A stretch of DNA of 64,000 nt from Gonapodya prolifera JEL478 (GCA_001574975.1 KQ965763.1:122765-186764), one strand, 5' to 3'; counted from the first letter of the stretch, positions 1-12,120 are shown. Numbers and translations: made by a program. Notes: a model not told the origin generated them from the letters alone.

Positions 1-182
1 TGCGAGGGGCTTGGGCGAGCTCCCTCGCAAGTTGCTGTGGCCAACCTTTGGCACCACGATTCATCAAATCCGGAAGCTTTTGGACTTCACCCAGCTGTTG
101 GACTTCACCCTCTTAGCGTAAACTAGAATCTGGCGATTTATAAATGAATGTAAACTGCTACAAAATAAGTTCCGACTTCGAT

Positions 183-345
183 CCTCACTCTCGCTCGCTC
201 ATCTCGTCCCCTCGTCTCGCTCGTCTCTCCNGTCACTTGGCGTGACCTCTCGGCTCTCGGGTCTCTCTCTCGACTCTCTCGTACTCGTTCTCGGCTCTCT
301 CGCACGCTGGTCGCGTGCCCTCGGACTCACTCAGCAACCCCCGCC
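183..345. repeat. CT-rich low-complexity tract
   Basis: Pyrimidine-rich sequence built from irregular CTCG/CTCT steps, with one undetermined base at 231. No open frame of note crosses it. It lies downstream of the degenerate helicase copy on the minus strand. A little upstream, near 85-115, the 13-mer TTGGACTTCACCC occurs twice, 5 bases apart. Nothing else is recognisable in bases 1-400. Confidence 0.6.
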
Positions 346-654
346 CGCTCCCCCTCACAGTGGTGTAAAGGTGGCATCAAGCAAGTGTTCGCAAATGACT
401 ATGCATAGCTAAAAGTGTATACGCTCCCATTCTTTTGTACATCGGAATCTCTCACTCTCTCACACTTTGAACCCTCTCGTATATCATCGCCGACGCCCAC
501 CCAAGTGAGATTAATGCCTATCCTCTTCTCCGAAACGTCCCCTTCTCGTGACAAACAATAATACTCCAAAAAAACATCCATATGCTCCACCGTCATCACT
601 TCTAACTCTGCCAGCGTTCTTGGAGGTGGCTGTGGAGACTGACTCCTTGTCCTG

Positions 655-1805
655 TTAGGGGGGAACCTCTGAAGGCTCCTCTGCCATGATGAGTTTGTAC
701 CCGGGGTGTAGGACGCTGCTGGCCAAAGAGATGACTTCGGGGGTTGCCGTTCCGGAAAACATTATGATCTGACGACGCCGACGCCAAAGCGGACGCCGCC
801 GCGACAAGGGCAAGCGTCGAAGAATCGCAGAGGGGTGGACACCACTCTCCAGCATCTTATCAACCTCGTCAAGTACCATGACTCGTACGCCTTCAAACAA
901 TGGATTCAAGTTGCTTTTCGACAGGTGGTCGCGTAACCTCCCCCGCGTGGCTACCACAATGTCCACACCGGCGGAAAGTTCTTTGGTGTCGCTTTCGCGC
1001 GAAGTCCAGGAAGTGGATGCGTGGAATCGTACGCGCAGGCCACGCGAGAGGATCACACCTTGAGAGGTTATTTGGAGCGCGCGCTTGGCCGTGGATGTCA
1101 CAATGACGGCGCGGACTACTCTGGGCGACGGAGACAATGGGGAGTCTATGGGCGGTGACCCAGAAGGAGATGTTGTCATTGGAGGAGCGACAGTATGGGT
1201 TGAAGAGGCGCGGGAACGACGGTTTGGCTCAGGGAAGAAGGAGTGCAAGTGTCTTTCCCGTGCCTTTCTTCACTTTTTCACGTGTGCGAGCATATTGGCG
1301 CATTTGAGTGTGGTGGGGAGTGTTGCTGCCTGTTAGGGATGAACGGGATTAAGGCACCAAAACAGAAAATGAACGGGAATGAACGCACCTGAACATTCGT
1401 CATGGTCTCGAACCCCAGATTCCTCGTCACAGCGTGGAGCAAGTCGGGCGAGAGGCCTGCGTTGTTGGCCGATCTGATGATTGACGAGAATGCGCCATGG
1501 CCGGATGGTGTGTCAGGTTTGTCGACAGATTGAGTGCCGTGATTTCCATTTTGGTGTCGAGGTCTGTGGAAGTCGGGAGGCAGGTGGTGGTGGGCGTGGA
1601 GGTCCCACTCCGCATCAGTTGCAATATGATCCCCGTAATAATTCTGGTCCCGCTCGTTCTTCCCTCCATGCCTCGGCGATGACTTCTTTTCTTGTGTTTG
1701 ATGTCTTTGCGGGAGTGCTTATCTGAAATAATGGTAGACGAAGCGACGAGATGGCCCAAAGCAGCGATAGGGAAGGAGAAACGTCGCGCGGGGGACACTC
1801 TGCAT
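655..1805 (-). pseudogene. Degenerate MSS116-like DEAD-box helicase copy
   Basis: A broken paralogue of the neighbouring helicase gene. A mitochondrial-presequence-like start (MQSVPRATFLLPYRCFGP) is followed by a frame matching the region before the Q-motif (AFSSIIRSANNAG, then TNVQ) and a donor at the same codon as in the intact gene. The next exon starts AATLPTTL, as the intact gene starts AATLPLTL, but then runs into a stop. GTGKT survives only in another frame, itself followed by TGA. Further on, PTREL reads STAKR, ATPGR reads ATRGR, DEAD reads DEVD and SAT reads GTAT. RecA domain 2 is absent after 655. Frameshifts, stops and lost catalytic motifs together indicate a pseudogene. Exact ends are approximate. 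Confidence 0.85.
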
Positions 1806-2131
1806 CGTGCGACGATGAGAGCTGGGGGTTGATTGCGGAGGATCGATCGTTTCGTGAGTTTCAGATAGAAAGGGAAGGAACAGCAGAGAAGATGCCACGT
1901 TCAGAAACCCTAGCATCAGATTCGGAAGGTCGCTTGCTTGACCATTCGTGTAGATATCTCACGAATCTCCAACTGCTGCGAAACGGGGCGGGTGATGTCT
2001 CAACACAAATCACATGTGTTCTTATCTGCCCGCCTTCATATTGACGGTCTATGTCACATAAAAATGTACCATTGTGCGTTATCTACTCTAACACATCTAG
2101 ACGTTCATTGTGACAAGGAAGGAGCTTGACA

Positions 2132-4638
2132 TCAATCCACCTCTTTACGTGGCTTCTTCACATTTGTCAATCTCAGCCCAGGAGTCCCTTTCAGACCCAT
2201 CTTTCCGGCGGTCACAGTCCACTACAAACCATGCGGGGACGTGCGTGTGTGTTGGAAACAACTCGTCACCACAAACGATGCGTTGGAAAAGGAACCATAG
2301 ACTCACTATTTCAGGTACTTGATCAAGCATGAAACCCTGCAAGGCCATCCTATTCGCCTCTGCGACGAGCTTCGCAGGGGACCAGCCCATCTTCCGGAGG
2401 TGTGACTTGTAGTTCCTGTTTTCCAGATGCGTAAACTTTATGAAAAGCAGAACACTAACGAAACATGTTCACACTCACCCCAACCATGCAACGTAAGCAG
2501 AGTGCTTTGTCTCGACACTAACGCCTCGCATGCCCCGCTTGACTGTCTCGTGGATCCCATTACCCGCCGCGCGCTGCACAACATCACCACCATCCACCAA
2601 GTTCAAATCGCTCACTGCATCGCGTGCCCACTCCTCACCAGGCCCGAGCACCATAAACGCGCTCCCATCTTTCCCCGCTCTTCCTGTCCGCCCAACGCGG
2701 TGCACGTATTGCTCCCTATTCGCCGGCGCACCGACCTGGACGACGTGCGTCACATCAGGAAAGTCCATCCCGCGCGCCGTCAGGTCAGACGATACCATCA
2801 CGGCGGACGGGAGCGACCTGAACTCCGCGATAGCGGCGTTTCGTCGGGTAGTGGAGAGCCGCGAGTGGATCTCGATGATGGGAACGGAGGCGGGCCATGT
2901 GGGCCTACCAGTGCCCCGGGATGGTTGGGAAAGAGCGCGCAGGAGTTCGGCGTATAGTTGGGCAGACCGCGCCGTTGGGTGGAACACCATGGCCTTGAAC
3001 CCCGCGGCTGCACCTTGTCGGGATGCCGACGCGAAGTCGTCCAGCAGGACCTGAAGCGCCACGCCCGGAACGTCCAGCATATCGGGCACCGTGACGACGC
3101 GCTGCGGGACGGTCTCGTGCGTCAGGGTTTCCGTCGGGTCGATGGTGGACACATGGGCATAGGCCGGTCGCAGTATGGTCGCGGCTATGGCGGCCACCTC
3201 AGGTGGAACCGTGGCCGAGAAGAGGAGCGTCTGACGCTGCTGTGCCGGTGGAAGAAGTCCGAATATCACTTTCAGGTCCGGCAAGAACCCTTGGTCAAGC
3301 AGGTTGTCGGCCTCATCGAGCACAGCCACCTGGACGTGCGCAAACAAGCGCTTGAGCTGCGGATTTGAGAGGTGGTCCTCGAGTCGTCCAGGCGTAGCAA
3401 CGAGTATGTCGGGGCCGAGCGAAAGCTCCTTGGTATCTTTGTTGATATTTGTGCCGCCTGTGGATGTGTGGATGCGAATCTCGAGCTTTCGTGTCAGTTG
3501 ATTGGCTTCGGCGGCGATTTGGAGGGCGAGTTCGCGGGTGGGCGAGATCACGACGGCACGGATGGCAGGTGTCGCGGGGAGAATACCCTCGGTATGTGGA
3601 GATAGGCCGTTCCGGATAATGGTTTGGATGCAAGGAATGAGGAAAGCGAGAGTCTTGCCCGTGCCCGTTTTGGCTTGGGCGAGGATGTCGGCGCCTTGGA
3701 GTGTTAGTGGGAGGGTTGCTGCCTGTGTGTGGTGGGATGGTGGGGTGTCGGGGGACGAAGTGGTTGAGGGGAAGGAAAAGAGGGGAGGGGGGAGGAAGCA
3801 GGGGGGAGGTAACGTTCAATGATCAAAGGGGGACACCTCAAGAGGAAAGACTAACCTGAACATCGGACATGACATTGAACTTCATGTTCCGCGATATAGC
3901 ATCGGATAGGAGCGGTAAGAGACCGGAGCCGTCCTGCTTCACGAGGGATGCGAAAGTTGAGGAGTGTTCTCCGTTGGAATTGGGCGGATGTGGGGGTGCG
4001 GTAGCTGAAGTGGCGATGCTACGCGAAGGTACAAGGTGTGCAGAAGAGGGCAAAGACGGTCGTGTCTCGCGCGAAATACCCTGCGACGATGTGGGGACGT
4101 GAAATGGACGTGTGGCCCCACGTCCCCTCCCAGCGCGTTGTTGATTTCCGCCTCCGCGACCCATCACGGCCACAGGCACGGGCGCGGGAGACTCCACGCG
4201 GTCAACAGTTTCGAGCAGCTGTTGCTGAGATTGTGCGGAGAAAGCTGGCGGTGCGGTGCCCGCAGGACGTAATAGTGGAGACACGCTGGTCCGATATTGA
4301 TTCGGTCGGCGCTGCTGGTTCGTCGACGGCCCCATATCGCCGTGTTCGTGGACGGCAAGACGGGGTGCGGGAGGAGCAGAATGGTTCTGTTGACGGGCCT
4401 GTCCCCTTGCGTTGGTTCCACGGCCCCTTGGGCGTCCCGTACACGGGCGCCCCGCCCTCGCGGGTAGTGGACGCTCAGCCTGTTCCACATTGTACACCAG
4501 CTGTTCTGCGGACTGCGTGTAGAAGTCTGGCGGCGGCGGCCTGTTGGGTGGGTTGGCCATGTCGAAAATTTGACAGAAGCCGCGATGTCCTAAGCAGGGA
4601 ACTCGTCCAAGAATCGTCTGTCGGTGGAGAGCGTGCAT
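2132..4638 (-). CDS. MSS116: MSS116-like mitochondrial DEAD-box RNA helicase
   Basis: ATP-dependent RNA helicase of the MSS116 type, which in yeast mitochondria remodels group I/II introns and RNAs. Model: exons 3856-4638, 2479-3722, 2307-2415 and 2132-2221, with consistent phases. The first ATG is at 4638, and MHALHRQTILGRVPCLG resembles a mitochondrial presequence. A Pro/Arg/Gly-rich stretch follows, then Walker A AKTGTGKT, PTRELA, ATPGRL, DEAD, FSAT, the motif V region (ARGMDF) and HRVGRTGRAG. The C-terminal exons encode the family tail (YKSHLRKMGWSP, then GKMGLKGTPGL), which supports the splice choices. The N-terminal tail is unusually long and low in complexity. Start and exon ends are inferred from the sequence only. 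Confidence 0.9.
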
Positions 4639-4731
4639 CGCTAAGCGCACGACGTGGAGAGAAAGGGGCACCGTGTACAGTCAGGAAGACGATCCGTTGC
4701 CGGTTGATTGGAGGTTCAAGGGAAAAAGAAA
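4639..4731. promoter_or_regulatory. Divergent intergenic promoter region
   Basis: Ninety-three bases separate the first ATG of the MSS116-like gene (minus) from the first ATG of the CHY zinc-finger gene (plus), so both must initiate from this short segment or from within each other's 5' end. No clear TATA element is visible. The neighbours may both act in mitochondria (matrix helicase; HOT13-type intermembrane-space protein), which would suit co-regulation; that is inference. Confidence 0.5.
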
Positions 4732-5121
4732 ATGGAGGAGAGGCCGATGCCGCGTACGTCGGAACCCTCGCCAACATCCCGCAGACCAACCGTCCACGGA
4801 ATCGACGTGACGCCCACAACGCAATGCAGACATTGGCACTCCCCGCTCGACGTCATCGCCATCAAACATAGATGCTGTCGGGTTTACTATGCCTGCATCT
4901 CCTGCCACGAATCTCTTGCCGGACACGAAAACGCGGTGTGGAGCAAGGAAGAGCAGGAAACGGAGAAGGCGGTGATGTGCGGTAAATGCGGGCTCGAGAT
5001 GACCCCGAGGGAGTACATGGCATGTGGGAATACGTGTGGACGGTGTGGAGTGGGGTTTAATCCGGGGTGTAGCAAGCATTATCATTTATATTTCAATGTA
5101 GAGCAGAGCTGTTCGTCGTAG
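4732..5121 (+). CDS. CHY-type zinc-finger protein (HOT13-like)
   Basis: A single-exon protein of 129 residues. The CHY zinc-finger domain fills the C-terminal two thirds: the start CRHWHSPLDVIAIKH, the CC pair, YYACISCHESLAGHE, the CGKCG knuckle, and the closing FNPGCSKHYHLYF. All expected Cys/His positions of this domain are visible. A longer reading frame exists upstream, but the first ATG is at 4732. In yeast the small CHY protein Hot13 keeps Tim proteins zinc-free in the intermembrane space; other CHY proteins have RING domains, absent here. Domain assignment is firm; the HOT13 role is an inference from size and domain content. Confidence 0.85.
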   Translation: MEERPMPRTSEPSPTSRRPTVHGIDVTPTTQCRHWHSPLDVIAIKHRCCRVYYACISCHESLAGHENAVWSKEEQETEKAVMCGKCGLEMTPREYMACGNTCGRCGVGFNPGCSKHYHLYFNVEQSCSS

Positions 5122-5239
5122 TATTCAGTGTGATAGTTTCCCGCTCCGCTTCTTTCGCTATGGAAATGCAGAGACTTACAACACAACACTTCAACGTCCG
5201 ACCGCAGGAAACATTCCTCACCACCAATTCCCCCCCACG

Positions 5240-7762
5240 ATGGACCTCAACCCCGCATCGCCCGACTACATCCACCGCCTCGTCTTCCTCAACTTCTACT
5301 CCATGCTCAAGGCCCATCTCGACGGATTCTCAAAGTCGAGGCCGCATCCGGCGATCGAGGCACGGGATCGCAGAGGTGCGTGGCGGTTGGGAGGGCGACG
5401 GTGTCCGGATACTGTGGTGATGAAAAAAGGACTTGGTGGTGGTGGGCGTGGGGGGGAAAGATCGTTCTCGCAATGACCAAAATGAAAGATTCACGTGCCA
5501 CCCACACACCTCCCCCCTCTCACCCGCCCGTCAGGCCACACTCCCCTCACCCTGGCTGTGTCTCTCGGTCACGCAGAAATCGTCGAGCTTCTTCTCGAAA
5601 AGGGCGCATCCCCCCAAACCACCTCACGCGAGTACTGGACGCCAATTCAAGGTTCGTCTCCCGTATTTTCGCAGGTGAGTATTTGGTCACTAACCACCAC
5701 ACGACGCACGAACGCAGAGGCCGTCAGTTTCGGCGACCGCGGCATGCTGGAATCCTTGCTGCAGGCCAGACGGGAAGAACTCGCGTCGTGGTGGGTGGCT
5801 AAGGGCGCAGGAATCGTCGAGCAGTTGTCCAACGTGAGTGTGTCGAAGGGTGAGACGCGGTGGAATGGTGGGATGGCGTGCTTCACACCATATTGCGGAG
5901 TCAGAGATTGATGCTTTGGGAATTCGCCCGCAAGCTCTACCCTGCCTGCACTCCACTAAGCCCCACCCCGCTCCACCACACAGACCCTGCCCTCATTCTA
6001 CATCGCCATGACATGGAATTTCACGTCCTGGATCCCTCTCCTCTCCCGTCTCGCACCGTCCGACACATATCGAATCTGGAAACGGGGCACGTCCGTCCGC
6101 GTAGACACGTCGTTACTCGGGTTTGAGAATTTGAGGTGGATTAGGGGAGATGTCAGCGTCGTGTTTGATGTCGTCGAGGGTGAGGCGAGGACAGTGTTGG
6201 TCGATCATGGGAAGAGAGTTGTGCAGAGAGGTGAGTTATGTATGGGGAAGCAGAGGTGTGGCGTTGGTGCTGGGAATTGTGGCGGGGGGCGGGGGAAGGC
6301 GGTAGGCATAGGTCTTTGGTGCTTGCGCAAACAAAATGTCCGAGGACCAGGATTCTCTGCAAGCTCTTTCGATCCCTCACGCTTTCTTCGTCCACCTTAC
6401 CCACCCATCGAAAGTCTACCCCCGCCCAACACCAGCATCCCTAGACCCCGCGACGACCCTCGCCTCCGAAGTCTCGCTTTCCCTCCGTACTTCCATCGTC
6501 GGAAGCCCCGACGTCCCGCTCGATGGTGTCAAGTTCACGAGGGCATATACGGGGTATTTGGGGTGGAAGAAGGAGCGAAATGAAGATGTGGGGAAATTTT
6601 TGGGTTGTGAGGGTGAGTTTTGGTGGGGTGGGGGTGTCGGAAACGGACCGTTTGAGCTATGGGACGAGCTTGAGTGATTCAACAAGTACCGGATCTGAAC
6701 CAATTCGAACCGTCGTATCCCCAATACTTACCCCACCTCATGCTTTGTACACTCTCCACCCGCCACCCGCCAGTCTGGAACCTGGCCAACATCCAACTCC
6801 TGACCCGCACGCGGTCCGAGCACCTCGTCGAGGTCGAGAAGTACGACAAGGCCGCCGCCGCTGTCGCCAAGGCCGCTACAGCCGGTGCACCTGCTGCAGC
6901 AGCGGCAGACCAGGGCGCCGACCCTGCGGTCCCGACAACGTTCGACCCTTCGGCGCTCGAGACGCTGGAAGGGGCGAGCGACGAGCAGGCGCAGAAGATG
7001 CTGGAGCAGGGGTATAAGGCAGTTGAGGGATTGGCGGGATACGTGAGTGCTGTAATTTCGGTGGTGCTGAAGGCGTCAGTTTGGTGACTTGACGACTACC
7101 ACTGTGTCTCCCGACTCCCCTTCCTGTCGGATTTGCAGATCCCCTCTCTTCCCCCGCCCCCGCCACCCGCCATGGAGTTTGATGAGGTGTGTGATTTTTT
7201 TTTCACATCAAGCCTCGATCCTCACCACTTCCCCAACACACACACATCCGTCTCACCCGCAGTATTTCAACCCCGCCGACCCGCACTACGCCCACCTTGG
7301 CAGACCGCTTAAAATCTCCGAATCAAAACACACTTTCAACGCCACCGTGTGGATGGCGCCGCAATCGTCTTCCTCACCATCCGGCGCCAGTCCCCCTCCT
7401 CCCGGGACGCCCGCCCCTCCTGAACTGCCACCCCTGTCGGCAATCCTGCCCCTCTTGGATGTACTGGGGTACGGCAGTAACGACCATATGACGCGTTTGA
7501 AGAATTATTTGCTGGCGGATGGGATGCCGGGAGGGTTTCCTGTCAAAATCGGTGAGTTGGTCCCCTTCACGCGTGTATGGGGTACGGTCTGGGTAAGTTT
7601 GCTCACCTCAACCTTCCAGAAATCCCGCTCTTCGGCGTGCTCTCGGCCGCGGTCACATTCCACGACTTCGACGCCTCGCGCCCGATCGACCAGCTCATGT
7701 TCGCGGTCAATCCGACCTACGAGGAGGGCGTAATAGTGCAGAGCTTAGCGGACGGGGCGTAG
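5240..7762 (+). CDS. ANKRD13-family ankyrin / GPCR-chaperone domain protein
   Basis: Nine exons give a continuous frame of about 537 residues: 5240-5375, 5535-5651, 5718-5833, 5984-6230, 6364-6612, 6774-7042, 7139-7186, 7263-7551, 7620-7762. Ankyrin repeats come first (HTPLTLAVSLGHAEIVELLL). The ANKRD13/GPCR-chaperone domain follows: WNFTSWIPLLSRLAPSDTY, RVDTSLLGFENL, TRTRSEHL, then a 16-residue exon ending in FDE, YFNP, LGRPLKISESK and GFPVKIEIPLFGVL. Animal ANKRD13 proteins bind ubiquitinated membrane cargo through C-terminal UIMs; no UIM is obvious here, and the protein ends soon after the domain. An Ala-rich insert follows SEHL. The exon-5 acceptor (AAG at 6361-6363) was chosen because it alone keeps the phase. 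Confidence 0.88.
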
Positions 7763-7988
7763 GTAGTGCGACGGTATGCTGGCGCGGCTGTTCGGTAATT
7801 GTATGGATTGGGGAGGTCGGGAGGGCGAAAGAACGTGGGATCGACTTGGAAGAGTGCGTGTTGTGTAGATTTTTGTCACCTGTGATGTACGCTGGTCTGT
7901 ATGTCTTCATTTCTGAAACACTAGTTGTTTTGTAGTAACTTACTTGTGCGGCTCAATTACTAGTTGGCTTCGTCCATCCCACCATATA

Positions 7989-8372
7989 ATGAGCTCCACC
8001 CCTGCCGCTCGCAAGGGTGCCCGTCTCCTGTCGCACGCTGTTTCCGAATGCTCAACCCAGGTTCGCTTCCCAAGCCTTCCCCTCCTCTCATGGATCGATT
8101 TCGATTTACTTCACCCCCCGTCCTTCTCAAGGCAATCGCCTACGGTCAATGCATCGGCCGTGTCGTCGATGAGCAGCGCGACGTGAGTAAGGGTATGTGC
8201 GGGAAGGAGTTTGATGCGTTCAAAGTGTGCGTGCAGAAGGTGGTGAGTGATATCGTTCTTCGAGGTCTGTGTGGTGAACTTTTTGACCCGTGGCGGCATA
8301 CTCTTCGTGGCGACTCGTGTGGCTGGTGATATTCTTGTTGGATTGGACTGGAAGGCCAAGCGAAGATGGTGA
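7989..8372 (+). CDS. NDUFAF8: NDUFAF8-like twin-CX9C protein
   Basis: A small protein (~60 residues) from exons 7989-8060, 8132-8242 and probably 8355-8372 (AKRRW then stop). Two CX9C motifs are visible: CSTQAIAYGQC and CGKEFDAFKVC, separated by a short helix-turn. The pattern AIAYGQC...CxxEFxAxxxC matches NDUFAF8, an intermembrane-space/matrix assembly factor that supports complex I through NDUFAF5. The first two exons are well supported by phase and motif; the short last exon is less certain. Presence of this factor implies that the organism has respiratory complex I. Confidence 0.72.
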
Positions 8373-8510
8373 TCCCGGGTTGGATCGAAATTTCAGCATC
8401 TGCAAATGCCTGGCATCCCACTCAAATCATCACCATAATCGTGTCGATATGTACATTGGATGTATACGCTCTTGCCAAGCACCATGTCCTGCTATTCGCC
8501 CAACCCCCGC

Positions 8511-9660
8511 TCATGGAGAAGTTCGCCCCACAACTTTTGTACGTCCGCGTCGTCGGTAATGTCGGAGGGAGTCTCTCCCGTCGATTCTTGACCGGGCGTA
8601 AGAGAGAGTTCCCAAAGAACCTTCCGCCGACCAAGGTATCGTGATCGCCTCCACCGTGCGCTCAGGCGACTCACTGTTCGTGCACTTGATCGTCTGGATA
8701 TCTGATCCAACTTTCGATTCCAAAGCGATAAATGAATCTGTGTGCGGTGGCTCTCCGAGTGCGCTGTGTTTATTTTTGTTTTCCCACCTTTTCGATTGAT
8801 CATGGCTCTTTACATGTACTTGCATTGTGTCGAGGCGGCGGAATCGGGACGTGCACGTTGGGTGTGGGCATTCGTATGGTCTACAAACAGCAGTATCATT
8901 CGGAAGCCAGGAAAAAGGAATGGGTGATGAAGAGGTATCTGTCGTGCGCTTGTGGAGTAGTCAGTTGTCGTATTATTCAACTCTTCAAGACTGGTATCCT
9001 GTTGCTCACCATGGATTCTGTTGTGTCGCGTGACTGCCCAACTTCACATAGCAACAGAGCGAGCGAACACCGCGCGACGAGTCAATAGCTCTTAACACTC
9101 CTGAGTCGAAAGATTCGGCGTAACTCACTTGGACATGAAATCCTTGCCACATCCAGGCGACTTGCACCGAAATGGTTTCTCCACAGAATCGTCCACGCCG
9201 CTACGGCCCTTCCTACCCCCGTCCTGCCTCATCACCAGGGACGGAGATTTACGTCCATTGACCGTTTCTGCGGGAATTGAAGTTGCGGGACTATCATTTC
9301 TTGAAAACACACCCCGCCTGGTGTTGAGTAAGTCCGAAACCTTGGCCCCGCAACACCCGTGTGACCTCTATTGAGCTCTGCGGTATCGTGGTCTGTACTA
9401 GTGTGGTTCATAGCATCTCCAAAGTTCATTCCTGTGTCGTGACCTGCGGGAGTCTCGCGGCCAAACCGCGTCGCCAGCCCACTTTGAATAGCCGCGTAAA
9501 TTGCTATCTCCATGGCAGCAGCCGACAGCCATGCAGGCGCAGACGCTTACCGCAACCTCTCTCCTGGGTCAGCGACGCCGTTGAGGTGGAGGTTATCAAC
9601 AGAGCTGGCATCATCCTTCAGCTGTATGCTCGTATCCCCATAGGGAGCTGAAGCTAGCGG
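8511..9660 (-). CDS. Two-finger C2H2 zinc-finger protein (paralogue of 20.9-22.4 kb gene)
   Basis: The first finger is split by an intron. The exon ending at 9129 gives FRCKSPGCGKDFMS, and exon 9010-9041 completes it as NWAVTRHNRIH, so C-x4-C-x12-H-x3-H is restored only after splicing. The next exon, starting at 8938, carries a linker and the second finger, YECPHPTCTSRFRRLDTMQVHVKSH. Phases agree (2, 1, then open). The N-terminal exons upstream of about 9330 could not be settled; frames there encode Ser/Pro-rich sequence. Architecture and intron phases match the C2H2 gene at 20909-22431. Likely a DNA-binding regulator; targets unknown. Confidence 0.6.
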
Positions 9661-10048
9661 CACAGAAAAGCCCCTCCATGGCGATCCCGTTTGCGGATGT
9701 GGGGAAAGGAAGGTTGGGAGAGGAATGCCCGCCGGTGGGTCTGAAAAGGGCGGTTGTGGACATGTTGTGGACTACATCGCGTCGCCGCACAGAGACAGGG
9801 ATGGAAGGTTGACCGGGTTACTGAGATGGCTGGTTTCTTCTGAGGACTGCAGAGTTTCGTGAAGGCGGGCTAATGCCGTCGTGTTGGGATCGGTTTTGGG
9901 CGTGCCTCAACGTGTGACTCGCGGGGGACACAAGTGTTGATTTGGTACTTTAGCAACAAAAACGACATAAACGATTTCTATAACATCTAGAGTGATTTGA
10001 AACAAATACGACGATAAATATTAGGGGTGGCCCTCCCCTCCCTCCCAC

Positions 10049-10177
10049 CTAGCCGGACAAAAGGGTCAGAATCACCACAAGCGAAACCGCGAGCGTGAAT
10101 ATGCAGATGATGTATTCGAAGAGAACCTCGGTCGCGATGTTGGAGGCCTTGCCGGTGAGGTCGGTTACACCGCCAAC
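10049..10177 (-). other. Possible terminal exon of a small membrane protein
   Basis: A CAG acceptor at 10178-10180 opens a frame of 42 codons ending TAG at 10049. It encodes VGGVTDLTGKASN followed by one strongly hydrophobic segment (about 25 residues) ending ILTLLSG. This looks like the C-terminal membrane anchor of a small protein. No convincing upstream exon was found, so the gene remains unresolved. Confidence 0.35.
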
Positions 10178-10189
10178 CTGCTGTCAATG

Positions 10190-12120
10190 TACCCTATGTT
10201 CTTTATATTCTTTTGTTTTTGCGAATTTCAATTTGTCTCCTTCCAACTATTTCCTTTCACCATAACTTCTATCCACCCATCATCAAAGCACTCCGCTCCT
10301 GTCATTCAACAACGGCGCTTGTTGCCGCATTTCAACCAACCACATCGAATGGTCGGACGAGTCCCCCAATCACGAGCTGTCGATCAGCACCCGCCCTGTT
10401 TCACGTTTGCGGCGCTTTTCAACTCTCGTTGTGCTCGCCCCGTCAGAACTATGTCTTTTTTTGGTCGCGTTGCGTACGTCGCTACAATAGTGCTGATTTC
10501 GATGGTCTCCTCCGGGATGGTTGGTGCGAGGAAGGGTTTGGGGATCACACTTGCAAACCATCACTTGGTGCGCTTGCAGGAGCTCCAATTATTGATTGAT
10601 TAGTGCTCTTCAGTCTCAAATTGTACCGTTCCCGCTTCATGTGCGTTGAAAGACGTGGTTTTTGGTTGAATGGGCGGTGTCCCCCATTTCACTCATTTCG
10701 AACAATCACCAATGATGCGCCATCGATCAGACGCAAATCAATCAAACGAAACAACAAGGATGGTGGGAATGCGGAGAGGAGCTGCGCAGGAGTCGTCGGC
10801 CACCGTTTGTGGTGGTCGATTTCTGCTCACTTGTTTTCATCGACCCCTCGTCCCCACGCCTTAAATGGTTGGGTGCATCATCGCCCGAATTGTGCTTGAT
10901 TTTGTGAGCCACGCTCAGAGATGCGGAAGACCTTGTGCTGTGAACCTGTCGTCAATATGCTACCACCCCCGTGATCCCTTCAATTTCTTTTCTACAGAGT
11001 CGAGTTTCCGTGCCGTTCTTTAAAGAGATTCCCCTCATGACGTGGGCGAAGATGGCACGGAATTCGACGGTCAAGATTAGTCCTTGTCGAGGCATATGAC
11101 GGACGTGAGTGGACCAAATGGTGCAGAATTGACTTCACGGCGTCAGATACCCACTCATTCTACTTCACCTTCAGGCTCCCACTGGCTTGGGCTTCTGCAC
11201 CCTCGGTCTCGACGACCTTCTTGCAGGTCTTGTGGAGCGATACCTTTGCACCACCTCGGTCCTCGGACATTGCCGCGGTGGCTCTTGGAAAGACACAATG
11301 GTGAGCGCATCAACCTGTCTGGGTGTAGCTCACAAGAGATTGGAAAGACCTCAGGGTTAGGATCATTTGAGTGGGTCCGAGCTGGACAACCGGCTCTCTT
11401 GCCGTCTCAATTGAGCTGTCCCCGTGGGCGGTAAAAGTCGTTTTCGGAAGGGGCAAGAAATTAGAGGTGCTGTATTTGAGTTTGTTTAAAGAGATCTGCA
11501 CCCTTGTTTGACTGTCGCTTTGGATACGATGTGTTTCGATTTCATGCCAGCCCTTCCCCCTCGAATCCGCCATCTCAATCACCTCTTTTCCCACAATTGC
11601 GTCTTTTAATATCTCATTCGCGCGGCCTCGTTGTCATCATTCGACCAATCCCCGACTTCCAAGCGAAAACGAAGCGATGATAGACTTGCACCACCTCGTC
11701 CTTTCACCTCCCGAGCGCTATTCCCCAGTCTGTCGTCAGGTCATGGCGCCGTCTACCGTGGAGCTTTTTGCGCACGATTTGTTTTGTTCAGGGTGCTTGA
11801 TCCCTTCCGGCAAGTCAGTCACGTCGAACAAGTTATTGAAACGCATTCGCCACCAGGCCAGATTGTTATTCGTCAAGAAGAATAGTAATACACGTCAATG
11901 AAAATAAGGCACTGCTGCTGCAAGACCTTCAAAACTGCGAACCCAAAACGCCTATGACCATGTCTGCTCTATGACGACTCTTCAACGTCAACTGCCTTCT
12001 CTTCCGCATCCAAGCTCTATTTTACCGTCCCGGCCTTCTGACTCTCCGCCACTGAATCTCCCAACCTCCCTTCTTTCGCTCATTTTTCTTGGTCGTCGTC
12101 GCAAGAAATCCCCGCCTCTC
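10190..12120. other. Stretch without a confidently resolved gene
   Basis: Several short frames occur but none shows a recognisable domain or a consistent exon chain. On the plus strand, 10451 onward encodes a hydrophobic start (MSFFGRVAYVATIVLISMV) that could be a signal peptide or membrane segment. Near 11175-11310 an open frame with intron-like borders encodes APTGLGFCTLGLDD and onward, also unrecognised. No repeat, tRNA or mobile element is evident. Confidence 0.4.

Noticed and set aside
183-345. CT-rich tract at the left end as telomeric or subtelomeric repeat
   Set aside because: No regular unit such as TTAGGG/CCCTAA; irregular pyrimidine-rich sequence only.
10451-10600. Small secreted protein gene starting MSFFGRVAYV
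   Set aside because: Hydrophobic start only; no convincing continuation, stop context or family, so kept as unresolved sequence.
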